From Hyphomicrobium sp. LHD-15 (GTDB lineage: Bacteria; Pseudomonadota; Alphaproteobacteria; Rhizobiales; Hyphomicrobiaceae): a stretch of DNA of 64,000 nucleotides. Positions 8,741 through 16,926 of this stretch are shown one piece after another. The notes below the pieces were generated by a model. The model was not told the DNA's origin and ran no database searches. It worked only from the letters and a program-made list of their open reading frames with translations. Position numbers and translations under genes: made by a program. The stretch lies in NCBI RefSeq assembly GCF_031157355.1, contig NZ_JAVIFT010000006.1:164257-228256 (forward strand), given 5' to 3'. Position 1 is the stretch's first letter; each line of letters opens with the position of its first letter.

Positions 8741-9079
8741 ATGTCTGCTTCGTTATGGATTGGAGAGAGCGGCGGGGCTTGGAGCCCCGCGACGAGGGAG
8801 CCGGCCGGCCTGTTTCGGGTCCGGACGGAAGGAAAGATGATCGCGGCGATACCTGACGAGTTGATCATGGCCTATGCCGATGGCGAACTGGACGCCTCCC
8901 ATGCAGCAAGCGTGCAGGAAGCGGTCCGCAACGACGAAGCCCTCCGCCGCCAGTACGAGATCTTCCGCGCGACACGCGCGATACTCGCGACGGCCTTTAA
9001 CGATATCCTGGACGAGCCGGTTCCCGAAACGCTGAAGGCCGCCGTCACCGGAGCACGCCGCCCAAAATCGTCGCCGTAA
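8741..9079 (+). CDS. Anti-sigma factor-like small protein
   Basis: Residues from about 36 on (IPDELIMAYADGELDASHA, then a helical stretch ending DEPVPETLKAAV) match the cytoplasmic N-terminal domain of zinc-less anti-sigma factors. Those proteins bind ECF sigma factors. No C-terminal membrane helix or sigma gene is present nearby, so partner and signal are unknown. Two starts have good ribosome sites: ATG 8741 (GGAGG four bases away, 112 residues) and ATG 8837 (GGAAGGAAAG, 80 residues). The shorter form starts just before the conserved region and may be the real one. Confidence 0.65.
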   Translation: MSASLWIGESGGAWSPATREPAGLFRVRTEGKMIAAIPDELIMAYADGELDASHAASVQEAVRNDEALRRQYEIFRATRAILATAFNDILDEPVPETLKAAVTGARRPKSSP

Positions 9080-9083
9080 TCTG

Positions 9084-9818
9084 TCAAACGCCCACGGCTG
9101 ACCAGAACCGGACGATGGCGTCGGCCGCTTCCTTGGGCCGTTCGACCTGCCACCAGTGTCCGCAATCGAGCCGGACCACCTGAGCTCCCGTCGCCTCCGC
9201 AATTCTGTCGGCATAAGCCGGGCCTGCGTAGGCGTCGCTCTCCCCCCACAGCGCCAGCCCCGGTACGTCGTGAACGTCGCGCCCGGAAAGATCCGGCGCC
9301 CATTCGCAGAACACGTCCCGCCCCGACCGATAGAGCGCCAGGATGGAGGCTTTCATGCGCGCGTCGATATCCTGCGCGGCAGCCTGCGCCTCGATCTCCG
9401 GCACGCCGGCCCGCTTCAGCATCTCGACCGCGAGTTCGGGCGTGAGCCGATCCATTGCCTTCTCTCCCGCGCCGGGCGTCTGCCAGAGGCGCGCCGTTGG
9501 GTGCCATGTGTAGTCGGCCGAATAGGGCGCGCCACCTCCGACCCAGCTGCGGATCAGATCCGGGCGGAGCGACAGCACCCGCAGCATCAGGATCGAGCCC
9601 CAGTCGTGTGCGATCACATCGCGCGGGGCCGGGATCGCTTCGAGCGCCGCGATCAGCCAATCGGCATACTCTTCCTTCGTGCCCTGAAAGCCGGGAGGCA
9701 CCGCGCACCCGAAGCCGGGCAGCGACAGCGAGACCGCCTCACGTTCCGGCAGCAACGGCGTAAGACGCGACCACACGCGCGCCGTGTCCGGCACGCCGTG
9801 AATGAGTACTGTGGTCAT
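9084..9818 (-). CDS. Alpha/beta hydrolase with Asp nucleophile
   Basis: A 244-residue hydrolase. The nucleophile elbow is AHDWGS with D72, as in epoxide hydrolases and haloalkane dehalogenases, rather than the serine of esterases. The oxyanion HG is at residues 7-8 (LIHGVPDT), an acidic residue follows in GESDAYAG, and the catalytic histidine is in DCGHWW near the C-terminus. The substrate is not shown. It ends four bases from the anti-sigma-like gene, with which it converges. Confidence 0.85.
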   Translation of the reverse strand: MTTVLIHGVPDTARVWSRLTPLLPEREAVSLSLPGFGCAVPPGFQGTKEEYADWLIAALEAIPAPRDVIAHDWGSILMLRVLSLRPDLIRSWVGGGAPYSADYTWHPTARLWQTPGAGEKAMDRLTPELAVEMLKRAGVPEIEAQAAAQDIDARMKASILALYRSGRDVFCEWAPDLSGRDVHDVPGLALWGESDAYAGPAYADRIAEATGAQVVRLDCGHWWQVERPKEAADAIVRFWSAVGV

Positions 9819-9945
9819 CGTGGCTCCTTTGATCCCCCGTCGCGCCGATCCGGCAAGCAGCCCGCCCGAAGCTCAATACACGGAAAGTTAGGCGCGCTCA
9901 TCCACACTGTCTCGATCGGAAAATCGGCTTCGATCTGAAAGCGCG

Positions 9946-10761
9946 GTGGGGACAAACGTGGACACGAGCCCCGAGCCCGTCCAAAATGCAACGAGCGAGG
10001 CCCGCCATGGCATCGTGGTGCTCACGGCACAAGGCTCCCTGAGCCGTATTGTCGTCAATGGCCTCACCGCGAGGCTCGGGCCACTGACGGTCATCGCCGA
10101 GGAACCTGAAAGCAGGTCGGCTGTCATCCGTCGCCGGATGCGCCTGCTGGGCCCGATCCACGCCGCCGGCCAGGTCGCACTAGGTTTTGCGCTACGTCTC
10201 GATCCCCGCCGCAGGCAGCGGCTCGACCGCGTGCTTGAGGAGCACGCTCTCGATACCAGCCCCGATCCGCTCGTCACGGTGCTGGCCGTTCCATCGGTCA
10301 ACTCCGATCTCTGCCGCGCGCATCTGGCGAAGCTCGCACCGGCCGTTGTCGCGGTTTACGGAACGCGCCTCCTGAAACGCGAAACACTCGCAGCCGTCGC
10401 CGCGCCGTTCATCAACTATCACGCCGGCATCACGCCCAAGTACCGCGGCCAAGATCCAGCCTATTGGGCGCTCGCGACCGGCGATGCCGAGAATGCCGGC
10501 GTCACTATCCATCTCGTAGATGAAGGCGTGGACACCGGCGCGGTGCTCTATCAGGCGTCCGTGCGCTTCGCTCCAAGCGACACCATCGCCACCTATCAGT
10601 ACGTCCAGGCCGCCGCCGCGCTGCCTCTCTTCGCGCGCGCCATTGAAGACGCCCTCGCCGACCGCCTCGCCCCGAGAACGATCGATCTTCCATCCCAAAA
10701 ATGGTTTCCGCCAACGCTCTGGGGCTACCTCGCGACTGGCCTCACACGCGGCGTTTGGTAG
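9946..10761 (+). CDS. Formyltransferase-family protein
   Basis: A 271-residue protein whose central part matches the formyl-transferase catalytic core: FINYHAGITPKYRGQDPAYWAL contains the N and H of the usual N-x-H...SLLP-type site, though the SLLP is replaced by AGIT. It lacks the C-terminal tRNA-binding domain of Fmt, so it is not Fmt; relatives act on sugar nucleotides or other amines, or are uncharacterised. The start is GTG at 9946 or 9958. It is single between the hydrolase and a small unknown gene. Confidence 0.75.
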   Translation: MGTNVDTSPEPVQNATSEARHGIVVLTAQGSLSRIVVNGLTARLGPLTVIAEEPESRSAVIRRRMRLLGPIHAAGQVALGFALRLDPRRRQRLDRVLEEHALDTSPDPLVTVLAVPSVNSDLCRAHLAKLAPAVVAVYGTRLLKRETLAAVAAPFINYHAGITPKYRGQDPAYWALATGDAENAGVTIHLVDEGVDTGAVLYQASVRFAPSDTIATYQYVQAAAALPLFARAIEDALADRLAPRTIDLPSQKWFPPTLWGYLATGLTRGVW

Positions 10762-10914
10762 GCCGCGCACCGGGCCCTCGCTCCCGCCTCTCGGCAACGT
10801 TTGCTCACGGTCAAAGCGCCCCATGGGCGGCGCCCCTATAGCATTGGACTTTCGCCAAATCCGTTCCGCGCACCTGGTGCCGACGGTTGCAGAGACACTG
10901 AGCCGGATGACCCT

Positions 10915-11103
10915 ATGAATACTGTCCCGCGCAAAGAGCTTGCCGAGCAGGTCTATGAGGACATGCGCACCCTTTACGGGCTCGATCACTATCGCCCGTG
11001 GTCCGAGCTGGGACCCCTCACGCGCAGCCGGTTTTTGATGCTTGTGACCGAAATGGAGATCATCGGCCTGATCGATCCACAATATCCGGAGCACAATCCG
11101 TAA
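10915..11103 (+). CDS. Small protein of unknown function
   Basis: A 62-residue soluble protein, MNTVPRKELAEQVYEDMRTL, with alternating charged helices and an acidic end (IDPQYPEHNP). The frame is open further upstream, but ATG 10915 gives a compact protein. I recognise no family and see no membrane segment. It follows the formyltransferase gene by about 150 bp and might be a separate unit. Confidence 0.5.
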   Translation: MNTVPRKELAEQVYEDMRTLYGLDHYRPWSELGPLTRSRFLMLVTEMEIIGLIDPQYPEHNP

Positions 11104-11210
11104 GTTAGCTTGCGCGCGATCAGCCGCACAGCCCGCCAAACCCGTAAATCTCAGGTTGCATTTAAATCTCGCGATCGCCTTTGCGAGGCCCAACGCCGCG
11201 CTTGCCTTTT

Positions 11211-11248
11211 TGTAGTAGCGCCCACTACAGTGCTCACTACATTGTAGT
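11211..11248. promoter_or_regulatory. Operator-like repeats before the RpiR regulator
   Basis: TGTAGTAG occurs at 11211 and 11243, and ACTACA at 11224 and 11236, so TGTAGT/ACTACA arms are arranged twice as inverted repeats (11211-11229 and 11236-11248). The block ends 22 bases before the start codon of the rpiR-type gene, a fitting place for autoregulation. Confidence 0.55.
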
Positions 11249-11270
11249 AGCGCGGTCGGGAACATTCGGC

Positions 11271-12155
11271 ATGGCGGATCTTGGCACCAGCAAGAAGCCG
11301 GGCGACCGGCTCGGCGAACGCATTCGCACCCGACGAGACAGCCTGACCCCGACGCTCGCGCGCGTCGCTAATTTTCTGGAAGCAAATCGGATCGAGGCGC
11401 TGACGAAGTCGGCCGTCGAGCTCGCCGCCATAATCGGAACGTCCGATGCCACCGTGATCCGCGCCGTCCAGGCGCTGGGGTTCGAAGGCTTGAAGGACCT
11501 CAAGCAGGAACTCGCTATCTCGTTTGGACAGGGGCAGTCCGCCGCCGACAACATGGCACGGACCTTCTCCCGGATCGGCGACGAGCGGGATGCCGCCCTC
11601 GACCGCGTCTTCCAAGACCATCGCGAAGCTTTCGAGACCCTGACCTCGCCGGAAACGCGCCTGCAGCTGCTGCATGCTGTCGACGTCCTGGCACCGGCAC
11701 GCAAGATCGGCGTGTTCGGCCTCGGGCCATCGTCTTATCTTGCAAACTATTTCGCACTGTTGGTGTCGCGCAGCGGCCGTCCTGCACGTGCGTACGATGG
11801 CAGCGGCGCGCCCTTTCCCGATCAGATCCTCGATCTGACCGATCGCGACGCGTTGGTGATGCTCGCCTATGGCCGCCCCTACAAGGAAGCGACCACTTTC
11901 ATCGATGAAGCCCGTGCGCTCGGCAAACCCATCGTGCTGGTGACCGACACGCCTGGAACCGGCCTCACCAGATACGCTTCCGCCGTTGTAACGGTCCCGC
12001 GCGGACACACCGGGCTCGTCTCGCTTCACGGCGCAACGTTCGTGTGCCTCGAAGCGATCATGCTGACACTGGCGTCACTCGATCGGCCGCGCGCCATTCA
12101 AACCCTCGAGCGGCTGAACCATTTGCGCCGGTCGGTCGGCAAGACACCGCAATGA
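11271..12155 (+). CDS. MurR/RpiR-family transcriptional regulator
   Basis: A 294-residue regulator with an N-terminal HTH_6 domain (about 10-90, TLARVANFLEANRIEAL and TSDATVIRAVQALGFEGLKDL) and a C-terminal SIS domain (about 125-260), which binds sugar phosphates in most members (FGLGPSSYLANYF, TDTPGTGLTRYASAV). The ATG at 11271 follows the operator-like repeats. Next downstream, after about 260 bp, is a siderophore receptor that has a matching CTACTACA site, so it may be a target. RpiR regulators of metal or sugar uptake are known, but the ligand here is not visible. Confidence 0.85.
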   Translation: MADLGTSKKPGDRLGERIRTRRDSLTPTLARVANFLEANRIEALTKSAVELAAIIGTSDATVIRAVQALGFEGLKDLKQELAISFGQGQSAADNMARTFSRIGDERDAALDRVFQDHREAFETLTSPETRLQLLHAVDVLAPARKIGVFGLGPSSYLANYFALLVSRSGRPARAYDGSGAPFPDQILDLTDRDALVMLAYGRPYKEATTFIDEARALGKPIVLVTDTPGTGLTRYASAVVTVPRGHTGLVSLHGATFVCLEAIMLTLASLDRPRAIQTLERLNHLRRSVGKTPQ

Positions 12156-12260
12156 GCCGCAATCACCGACCCGCCGAAGTGTTTGAACGACGTATGTAAC
12201 AAACTGTGTCGAATAGGCCTCAGCCTTCGTGCAATGCGGCAAAAGCCGCCTGGCTTTATT

Positions 12261-12273
12261 TACTACTACAGTA
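12261..12273. promoter_or_regulatory. RpiR-like site upstream of the TonB receptor
   Basis: TACTACTACAGTA holds CTACTACA (12263-12270), the reverse complement of the TGTAGTAG found twice in the rpiR leader. It lies about 140 bp before the receptor start. Confidence 0.4.
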
Positions 12274-12351
12274 CGCAAATCAAGCTGCCCCCCAAGCAAG
12301 TGCGCAAGCCAGTAAGCCGAGACGGCCTCAGCCAGCAAGCTTGTCGATCGT

Positions 12352-12384
12352 CGATGCCGCGGGACGCTGAGTTCCGCGGCATCG
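12352..12384 (+). other. Perfect 11-bp hairpin in the receptor leader
   Basis: CGATGCCGCGG, an 11-base loop and CCGCGGCATCG form an exact stem that ends 30 bases before the TonB receptor start, within what should be its 5' untranslated region. It could be a protein operator or an RNA element. Confidence 0.6.
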
Positions 12385-12414
12385 TCCGCGCCATTCAGGT
12401 TTGGGGGATTTTTT

Positions 12415-14709
12415 ATGCGTCGCATCAAAGGCCGCAGGGCGGCCGCCATCGCAATAACGACAGTCGTTTCCGGAAGTTTCAGCGTTGCATCGAGCGTACT
12501 GGCACAGGAGCAGCCCAAGGAGTTGCCGCCTATCGAGGTGACAGCCCAGGCAAAGAAGAAAACCACCGTCGCGAAGAAAAAGGCCCCGACATCACCGGTG
12601 CCGCAGGCTCCCGCGGCCGCACCTGCGCCCGCCGAGACCGCAGCGAAAGAAGACCAGAATGGCGCCCTTAGCTCGAACGGTGGCGTCGACGGCTATCTCG
12701 CGACAAAATCTTCGACTGCCACGAAAACCAATACCCCGCTGATCGACATCCCCCAATCCATCACCGTCGTGACCAAGGAGCAGGCCAAGGACCAGGGCTC
12801 ACGCGACCTGAACAAGGCTCTGACTTACGTGCCCGGTATCGTGATGGGACAGGGCGAAGGCCACCGAGACGCACCGACCATCCGCGGCGTCAGCACGACT
12901 GCGGACTTTTTCGTCGACGGCGTCCGCGACGACGTCCAGTATTTCCGCGACCTGTACAATATCGATCGCGTCGAAGTGCTGAAGGGTCCGAACGCCATGA
13001 TCTTCGGCCGCGGCGGCGGCGGCGGCGTCATCAACCGCGTGACCAAGAAAGCCGACGGCGAGCGCATTTACGAAGCGACCACGACTTACGGCTCGTTCGA
13101 CACCAAGCGCGTCGAAGTCGATGCTGGGCAGGCGGTGACGAACGACTTCGCCGTACGCATCAACGGCATGTACGAGGATTCCGGAAGCTACCGCGACTTC
13201 GTCGATCTGGAACGCTACGGCATCAATCCAACGGTCACATTCAAGCCCGCCGACAACACCAAGGTTCGCCTCGCCTACGAATACTTCAGCGAGGACCGCA
13301 CGGTTGATCGCGGAATTCCGTCGAATTTTCTGACCGGCAAGCCCGCCAAGACCAATGAATCGACGTTCTTCGGCAACCCCGACGAAAGCTACATGTACTT
13401 CAACTCCCACGTCGCGACCGCGATCGTGGAGCACAAATTCGATAACGGCATCCAGATCAAGAACCATACCCAGTATGGCCACTACGACAAATTCTATCAG
13501 AACGTCTTCGCCAACAGCGCTCTGAACCAGCCGACGTCGATCGGGGGTGGCTATCCGACATCGAGCTTCATCCAGCTGGGAGCGTATAACCAGCTCACCG
13601 AACGCGAGAGCGTGTTCAATCAAACCGACGTCACCACGAAAATCGATATGGGCAGCGCCATTCGCCACACCCTCCTGGCGGGTGTCGAGGTCGGCTCTCA
13701 AACCTCCGACAACCAGCGGCATCCGGCGTCAGGCAACTATGGCGCACCGAGCTTCCCCAACTCGGAGCGAAACGTCCCGTTCGATAACCCGACAACAAGC
13801 GCCGGACCCGATTGGTCACTCGATCCAGGCCCCCGCCAGCACTCCGAACTCAACGTCGCTGGCGTATACGTTCAGGATCAGATCGAAATCACCAGGTATT
13901 TCGACGTGATTGGCGGTATCCGCTTCGATCGTTTCGACATGGACTACACCAACCAGACGACCGGCGACGGATTTGATCGCGTCGATGAGGTCTGGTCGCC
14001 ACGTGTTGGTATTGTGTTCAAGCCGATCGAGGCCGTGTCACTCTATGCCAGCTACTCGAAGTCGTTCCTGCCGCAATCGGGCGAGCAGTTCGGGAGTCTG
14101 ACGGCAACCACCAAGAACTTCGCGCCTGAGGAATTTGAGAACAAGGAAATCGGCTTCAAGTGGGAAGTCGCACCTCGCTTGCTGCTCACCGGTGCAATCT
14201 TCCAACTCGACCGCAAAAACCAGAGCGTCGCGATCGCACCCGGCGTTAATGAGATCATCGGCAAAAGCCGGTCAGAAGGCGGCGAACTTGCACTCACGGG
14301 ATACCTGACCGACAAGTGGGAAGTTGTCGCCGGCTACGGCTACCAGGAAGCCGAAGTGGTCCAAGGGACACTGACCACCCCATCGACCACCGGAAACGAG
14401 ATCGCGCTGGTTCCTCGCCACACGTTCTCGCTCTGGAACAAGTATCAATTCCTGCCGAACTGGGGTGCAGGCCTCGGTGTAATCTCGCGCAGCGACATGT
14501 TTTCGTCCACGGCAACCAATGCCGTCACACTCCCCGGCTTCGCACGCGTCGACGCCGCGCTGTTCTGGGACATCAACGAAAACTTCAAGGCCCAGCTCAA
14601 CGTCGAGAACGTTTTCGATATCGACTACTACTCGACCGCGCACAGCGACAACAACATCACGCCCGGCTCACCCAGAGCCGCGTACTTCACTCTGACCAGC
14701 AAGTTCTAG
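12415..14709 (+). CDS. TonB-dependent siderophore receptor
   Basis: An outer-membrane receptor of 764 residues that takes up ferric siderophores with TonB energy. A signal peptide ends near residue 30 (SSVLAQEQ). A lysine/proline/alanine-rich linker (about 45-80) precedes the plug (about 100-225: DIPQSITVVTKEQ, RGVSTTADFFVDGVRDD, RVEVLKGPNAMIFGRGGGGG). The 22-strand barrel follows and ends in the usual aromatic residue (YFTLTSKF). The plug signature is that of the catecholate-type family; the ligand is not shown. GGGGGA precedes the ATG. An rpiR-type gene lies upstream and an Rrf2 gene downstream. Confidence 0.95.
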   Translation: MRRIKGRRAAAIAITTVVSGSFSVASSVLAQEQPKELPPIEVTAQAKKKTTVAKKKAPTSPVPQAPAAAPAPAETAAKEDQNGALSSNGGVDGYLATKSSTATKTNTPLIDIPQSITVVTKEQAKDQGSRDLNKALTYVPGIVMGQGEGHRDAPTIRGVSTTADFFVDGVRDDVQYFRDLYNIDRVEVLKGPNAMIFGRGGGGGVINRVTKKADGERIYEATTTYGSFDTKRVEVDAGQAVTNDFAVRINGMYEDSGSYRDFVDLERYGINPTVTFKPADNTKVRLAYEYFSEDRTVDRGIPSNFLTGKPAKTNESTFFGNPDESYMYFNSHVATAIVEHKFDNGIQIKNHTQYGHYDKFYQNVFANSALNQPTSIGGGYPTSSFIQLGAYNQLTERESVFNQTDVTTKIDMGSAIRHTLLAGVEVGSQTSDNQRHPASGNYGAPSFPNSERNVPFDNPTTSAGPDWSLDPGPRQHSELNVAGVYVQDQIEITRYFDVIGGIRFDRFDMDYTNQTTGDGFDRVDEVWSPRVGIVFKPIEAVSLYASYSKSFLPQSGEQFGSLTATTKNFAPEEFENKEIGFKWEVAPRLLLTGAIFQLDRKNQSVAIAPGVNEIIGKSRSEGGELALTGYLTDKWEVVAGYGYQEAEVVQGTLTTPSTTGNEIALVPRHTFSLWNKYQFLPNWGAGLGVISRSDMFSSTATNAVTLPGFARVDAALFWDINENFKAQLNVENVFDIDYYSTAHSDNNITPGSPRAAYFTLTSKF

Positions 14710-14715
14710 ATCACG

Positions 14716-14752
14716 CGGCGCGGCGACGAAAAAATCGCCGCGCCGTTATTTT
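14716..14752 (+). terminator. Intrinsic terminator of the TonB receptor
   Basis: CGGCGCGGCGA and TCGCCGCGCCG make an 11-bp stem with an A-rich loop, followed by TTATTTT, seven bases after the receptor stop. It separates the receptor from the Rrf2 gene. Confidence 0.9.
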
Positions 14753-14780
14753 GAGGCGTATAGCCCGGGACAGGTATCAG

Positions 14781-15254
14781 ATGCTCGTCGTCTCTCGAAC
14801 GTTTGTTGCGATCAATATCCTGACCTACGTCAGCAGCTGCCCCGATTGGACAGCCACCAATCACAGCATCGCCGAAGAGCTGGAGATCCCACATCCCTAT
14901 CAGCGCAAGATTGCCCATCAGCTCGTCCAGGCCGGTTTCCTGGTTGGCCTGCGAGGGCGCACCGGCGGCCTCAAACTGGCGCGCCCGCCACAAGAGATCC
15001 GCGTCGGCGACGTCGTGACCGCCATCGAAGAGTCGAGAAGTCCTAGAGCAGGCACAAAAGGCGCCTATGACCTGACGGTGCTCATGGATGACGCAAACCG
15101 GAAATTCATCGAGATCCTGAACGAGCACAGCGTTGCCGATCTCGCCCGCGCCCGTCCGCAGAAAAAGCGCGTGTCCAAAGAGGCCGCGCGGCCGTCCTGG
15201 AAACGATCCGCCAAGCCACAGCAGGCCGGCGCACAGCTTGGCAGCAAGCGCTAA
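14781..15254 (+). CDS. Rrf2-family transcriptional regulator without a cluster site
   Basis: A 157-residue protein with the Rrf2 winged helix (about 1-85: SIAEELEIPHPYQRKIAHQLVQAGFL, GRTGGLKLARPPQEI). The three cysteines that hold an iron-sulfur cluster in IscR and NsrR near residues 92-106 are absent; the only cysteine is in SSCPDW. The C-terminal third is basic and lysine rich. It should act as a DNA-binding regulator, with a sensing method other than an Fe-S cluster. It has its own transcript, being behind the receptor terminator. The ATG has no strong ribosome site in view. Confidence 0.78.
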   Translation: MLVVSRTFVAINILTYVSSCPDWTATNHSIAEELEIPHPYQRKIAHQLVQAGFLVGLRGRTGGLKLARPPQEIRVGDVVTAIEESRSPRAGTKGAYDLTVLMDDANRKFIEILNEHSVADLARARPQKKRVSKEAARPSWKRSAKPQQAGAQLGSKR

Positions 15255-15327
15255 GCGGGATCGCTTCGAACCACATCAGAGAGATCGCATAACCGATCGA
15301 GCTCACACCGAGGGTGGCGAATGGGCT

Positions 15328-15795
15328 TTATTTCAACGCTCCAGGCTCTGGACTGACGTTCCATAGCGCCATGTTTGCTGCAGCCCCCTCAGCATGGAGT
15401 TTCCAGAACGCGTTAAGCCGCGCCGCGTCGTGATACTCCTCGATCCGAGATATTCGAGTGCGTCCATATGAGATGATTTGCCGGTAGCTCGCCTCGAGAG
15501 TGGCGCCGCTTGTGAGGCTTTGCATTTGTATGCTGGCTCTCGCATGCGCGAGCTTTCCATCAAACCTGAAAGAAATCAGTTGTGATTGGGAACGTGTCGT
15601 ACGCAGCACTGCTTCTAGACTCTGGCGAAAAGCACCTTTTCCCTTGAACTCAATTGGTCCGCCATCGAGATTTCCGGCATTGCACCAGAACTCGATAGAA
15701 TCGGCGAACTGATCAAGCATTCCATCGAGATTTCCGTTGCTCCACTCGCGATGAGCATTGGCGATGAGGGCGTGCGCTTCTTCGTCAGTTAGCAT
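15328..15795 (-). CDS. SnoaL/NTF2-like fold protein
   Basis: A 155-residue protein with the SnoaL-like pattern: ALIANAHREWSNGNLDGMLDQFADSIEFWC, then FKGKGAFRQSLEAVL and a C-terminal strand with RISRIEEYHDAARLNAF. Such folds serve as ketosteroid-isomerase-like enzymes or small-molecule binders, with no one role. The longer TTG start at 15852 is possible, but ATG 15795 has AAGGATGGACGGAAG in front. No neighbour hints at a pathway. Confidence 0.7.
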   Translation of the reverse strand: MLTDEEAHALIANAHREWSNGNLDGMLDQFADSIEFWCNAGNLDGGPIEFKGKGAFRQSLEAVLRTTRSQSQLISFRFDGKLAHARASIQMQSLTSGATLEASYRQIISYGRTRISRIEEYHDAARLNAFWKLHAEGAAANMALWNVSPEPGALK

Positions 15796-16208
15796 ACACT
15801 TCCGTCCATCCTTGAGCCGCACCGGGACATGCGCGTCGGGGCAAATATTCAATGACTCGGCACGTCAGTGGTCGGACATAAGTTCGCAGCAAGGCGAAAG
15901 CAGGCGAGGGTAGCGTTCCGCCATATGGATCACGATCGCACCCGGCTCCAACGGAAGTGAGATCGCCCTCCTCATGCGTTGGTATCTGACCGAGAGAATG
16001 AAGCGCTAGATGTCGGAGTTCCTACGCGATCAGTGAGGCGGCAGCTGTCAGCACCGCGAAACTCCGGACTCCCGCTGTGTCTCGCTTGCTTCCCCGAAGC
16101 GTGCGCTATGGCACGAGAACCTAATGGTGATCGACTGCCGAACGCATTTGCCGGCAACGCCGAAATGCAGAATGGCGAAGCCAAAACCGGCTGACCCATT
16201 GAAGACAC
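15796..16208. other. Intergenic stretch, no feature recognised
   Basis: About 410 bases between the SnoaL-like gene and tRNA-Pro. No reading frame has a convincing start and composition, and no clear repeat or hairpin was found. Confidence 0.4.
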
Positions 16209-16285
16209 TGGTCGGAGCGGGGAGATTCGAACTCCCGACCCCTTGCTCCCGAAGCAAGTGCGCTACCAGGCTGCGCTACGCTCCG
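16209..16285 (-). tRNA. tRNA-Pro (anticodon CGG)
   Basis: A 77-nt tRNA on the minus strand with acceptor CGGAGCG/CGCTCCG, D-arm GCGCAGCCTGGTAGCGC and anticodon loop TTCGGGA between CTTGC and GCAAG, giving anticodon CGG. The T-arm holds GTTCGAATC. CCA is encoded at the 3' end. Confidence 0.97.
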
Positions 16286-16767
16286 CCCGACCTTCGTGTC
16301 CAAGGCCTAAAACCACGCCAAACCGATCCGGCTCGACGGGCTCCATATGGCCTAAACTCATGATGTAGATCGTGTTTTATGTTTTTGATTGAAACAACCA
16401 AAAACGATCACGCTCTAGACGAGGCATGAGACCGCGCCGCGGCACCCACAGGGAAAACCGAAGCGCGAGGCGGCTTTATAGCGACAGGTCCGGGCCAGGG
16501 CAAGCTCATCTCGCACCTAGCCGGCAACTCCTTTGAGATACCGGAAAGCTGAGGAGGCAATGCGGTAGAGCGCATGCTTTGGGAGCAGGAAGTCGGAAGA
16601 TCACAATTCCGCCGACGGATAGAGGCGAAGCCGTCCATTTCGCCGACCATCCGGCCCGAGCGCCGAGGCCGGCGCAATCGCGCGCCATTCAGCCGGGCGC
16701 AGTCCCTTGTGTGAACCGTACCAGCACCTTGCGAGCACCCTCGGAGCAGTGTACAGGGTCGCCTCAT
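16286..16767. other. Intergenic stretch between the tRNA genes, with repeat-like hairpin
   Basis: At 16368-16413, CGTGTTTTATGTTTTTG can pair imperfectly with CAAAAACGATCACG, ending in CACGCTCTAGA (16409-16419). The same 11-mer recurs at 48937-48947. A tRNA-like fragment lies at 16557-16618. No gene is seen. Confidence 0.5.
16557..16618 (+). pseudogene. Decayed tRNA-like fragment, perhaps tRNA-Pro (TGG)
   Basis: GGTAGAGCGCATGC, then TTTGGGA, then GCAGGA resembles the 3' half of a D-arm and the anticodon arm of a tRNA-Pro(TGG). One anticodon-stem pair is mismatched (A-G) and the T-loop reads ATCACAA instead of TTCGANT. No acceptor stem pairs. It lies between intact tRNA-Pro(CGG) and tRNA-Gln, so it may be a degenerate tRNA copy. 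Confidence 0.4.
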
Positions 16768-16842
16768 TGGGACGTAGCCAAGTGGTAAGGCAGCGGATTT
16801 TGATTCCGCCATTCGGAGGTTCGAACCCTCCCGTCCCAGCCA
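16768..16842 (+). tRNA. tRNA-Gln (anticodon TTG)
   Basis: A 75-nt tRNA with acceptor TGGGACG/CGTCCCA, D-arm AGCCAAGTGGTAAGGC, anticodon loop TTTTGAT between GCGGA and TCCGC, and T-arm GGAGGTTCGAACCCTCC. CCA is encoded. The anticodon TTG reads CAA and CAG. Confidence 0.98.
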
Positions 16843-16926
16843 AACTTTCAATGACTTAGGCTTTGCATTCCACGCGACGAAGCCGGCCGTTTCCGCGCCG
16901 ACCACCCGCAATACGCGCGCCCTCGC

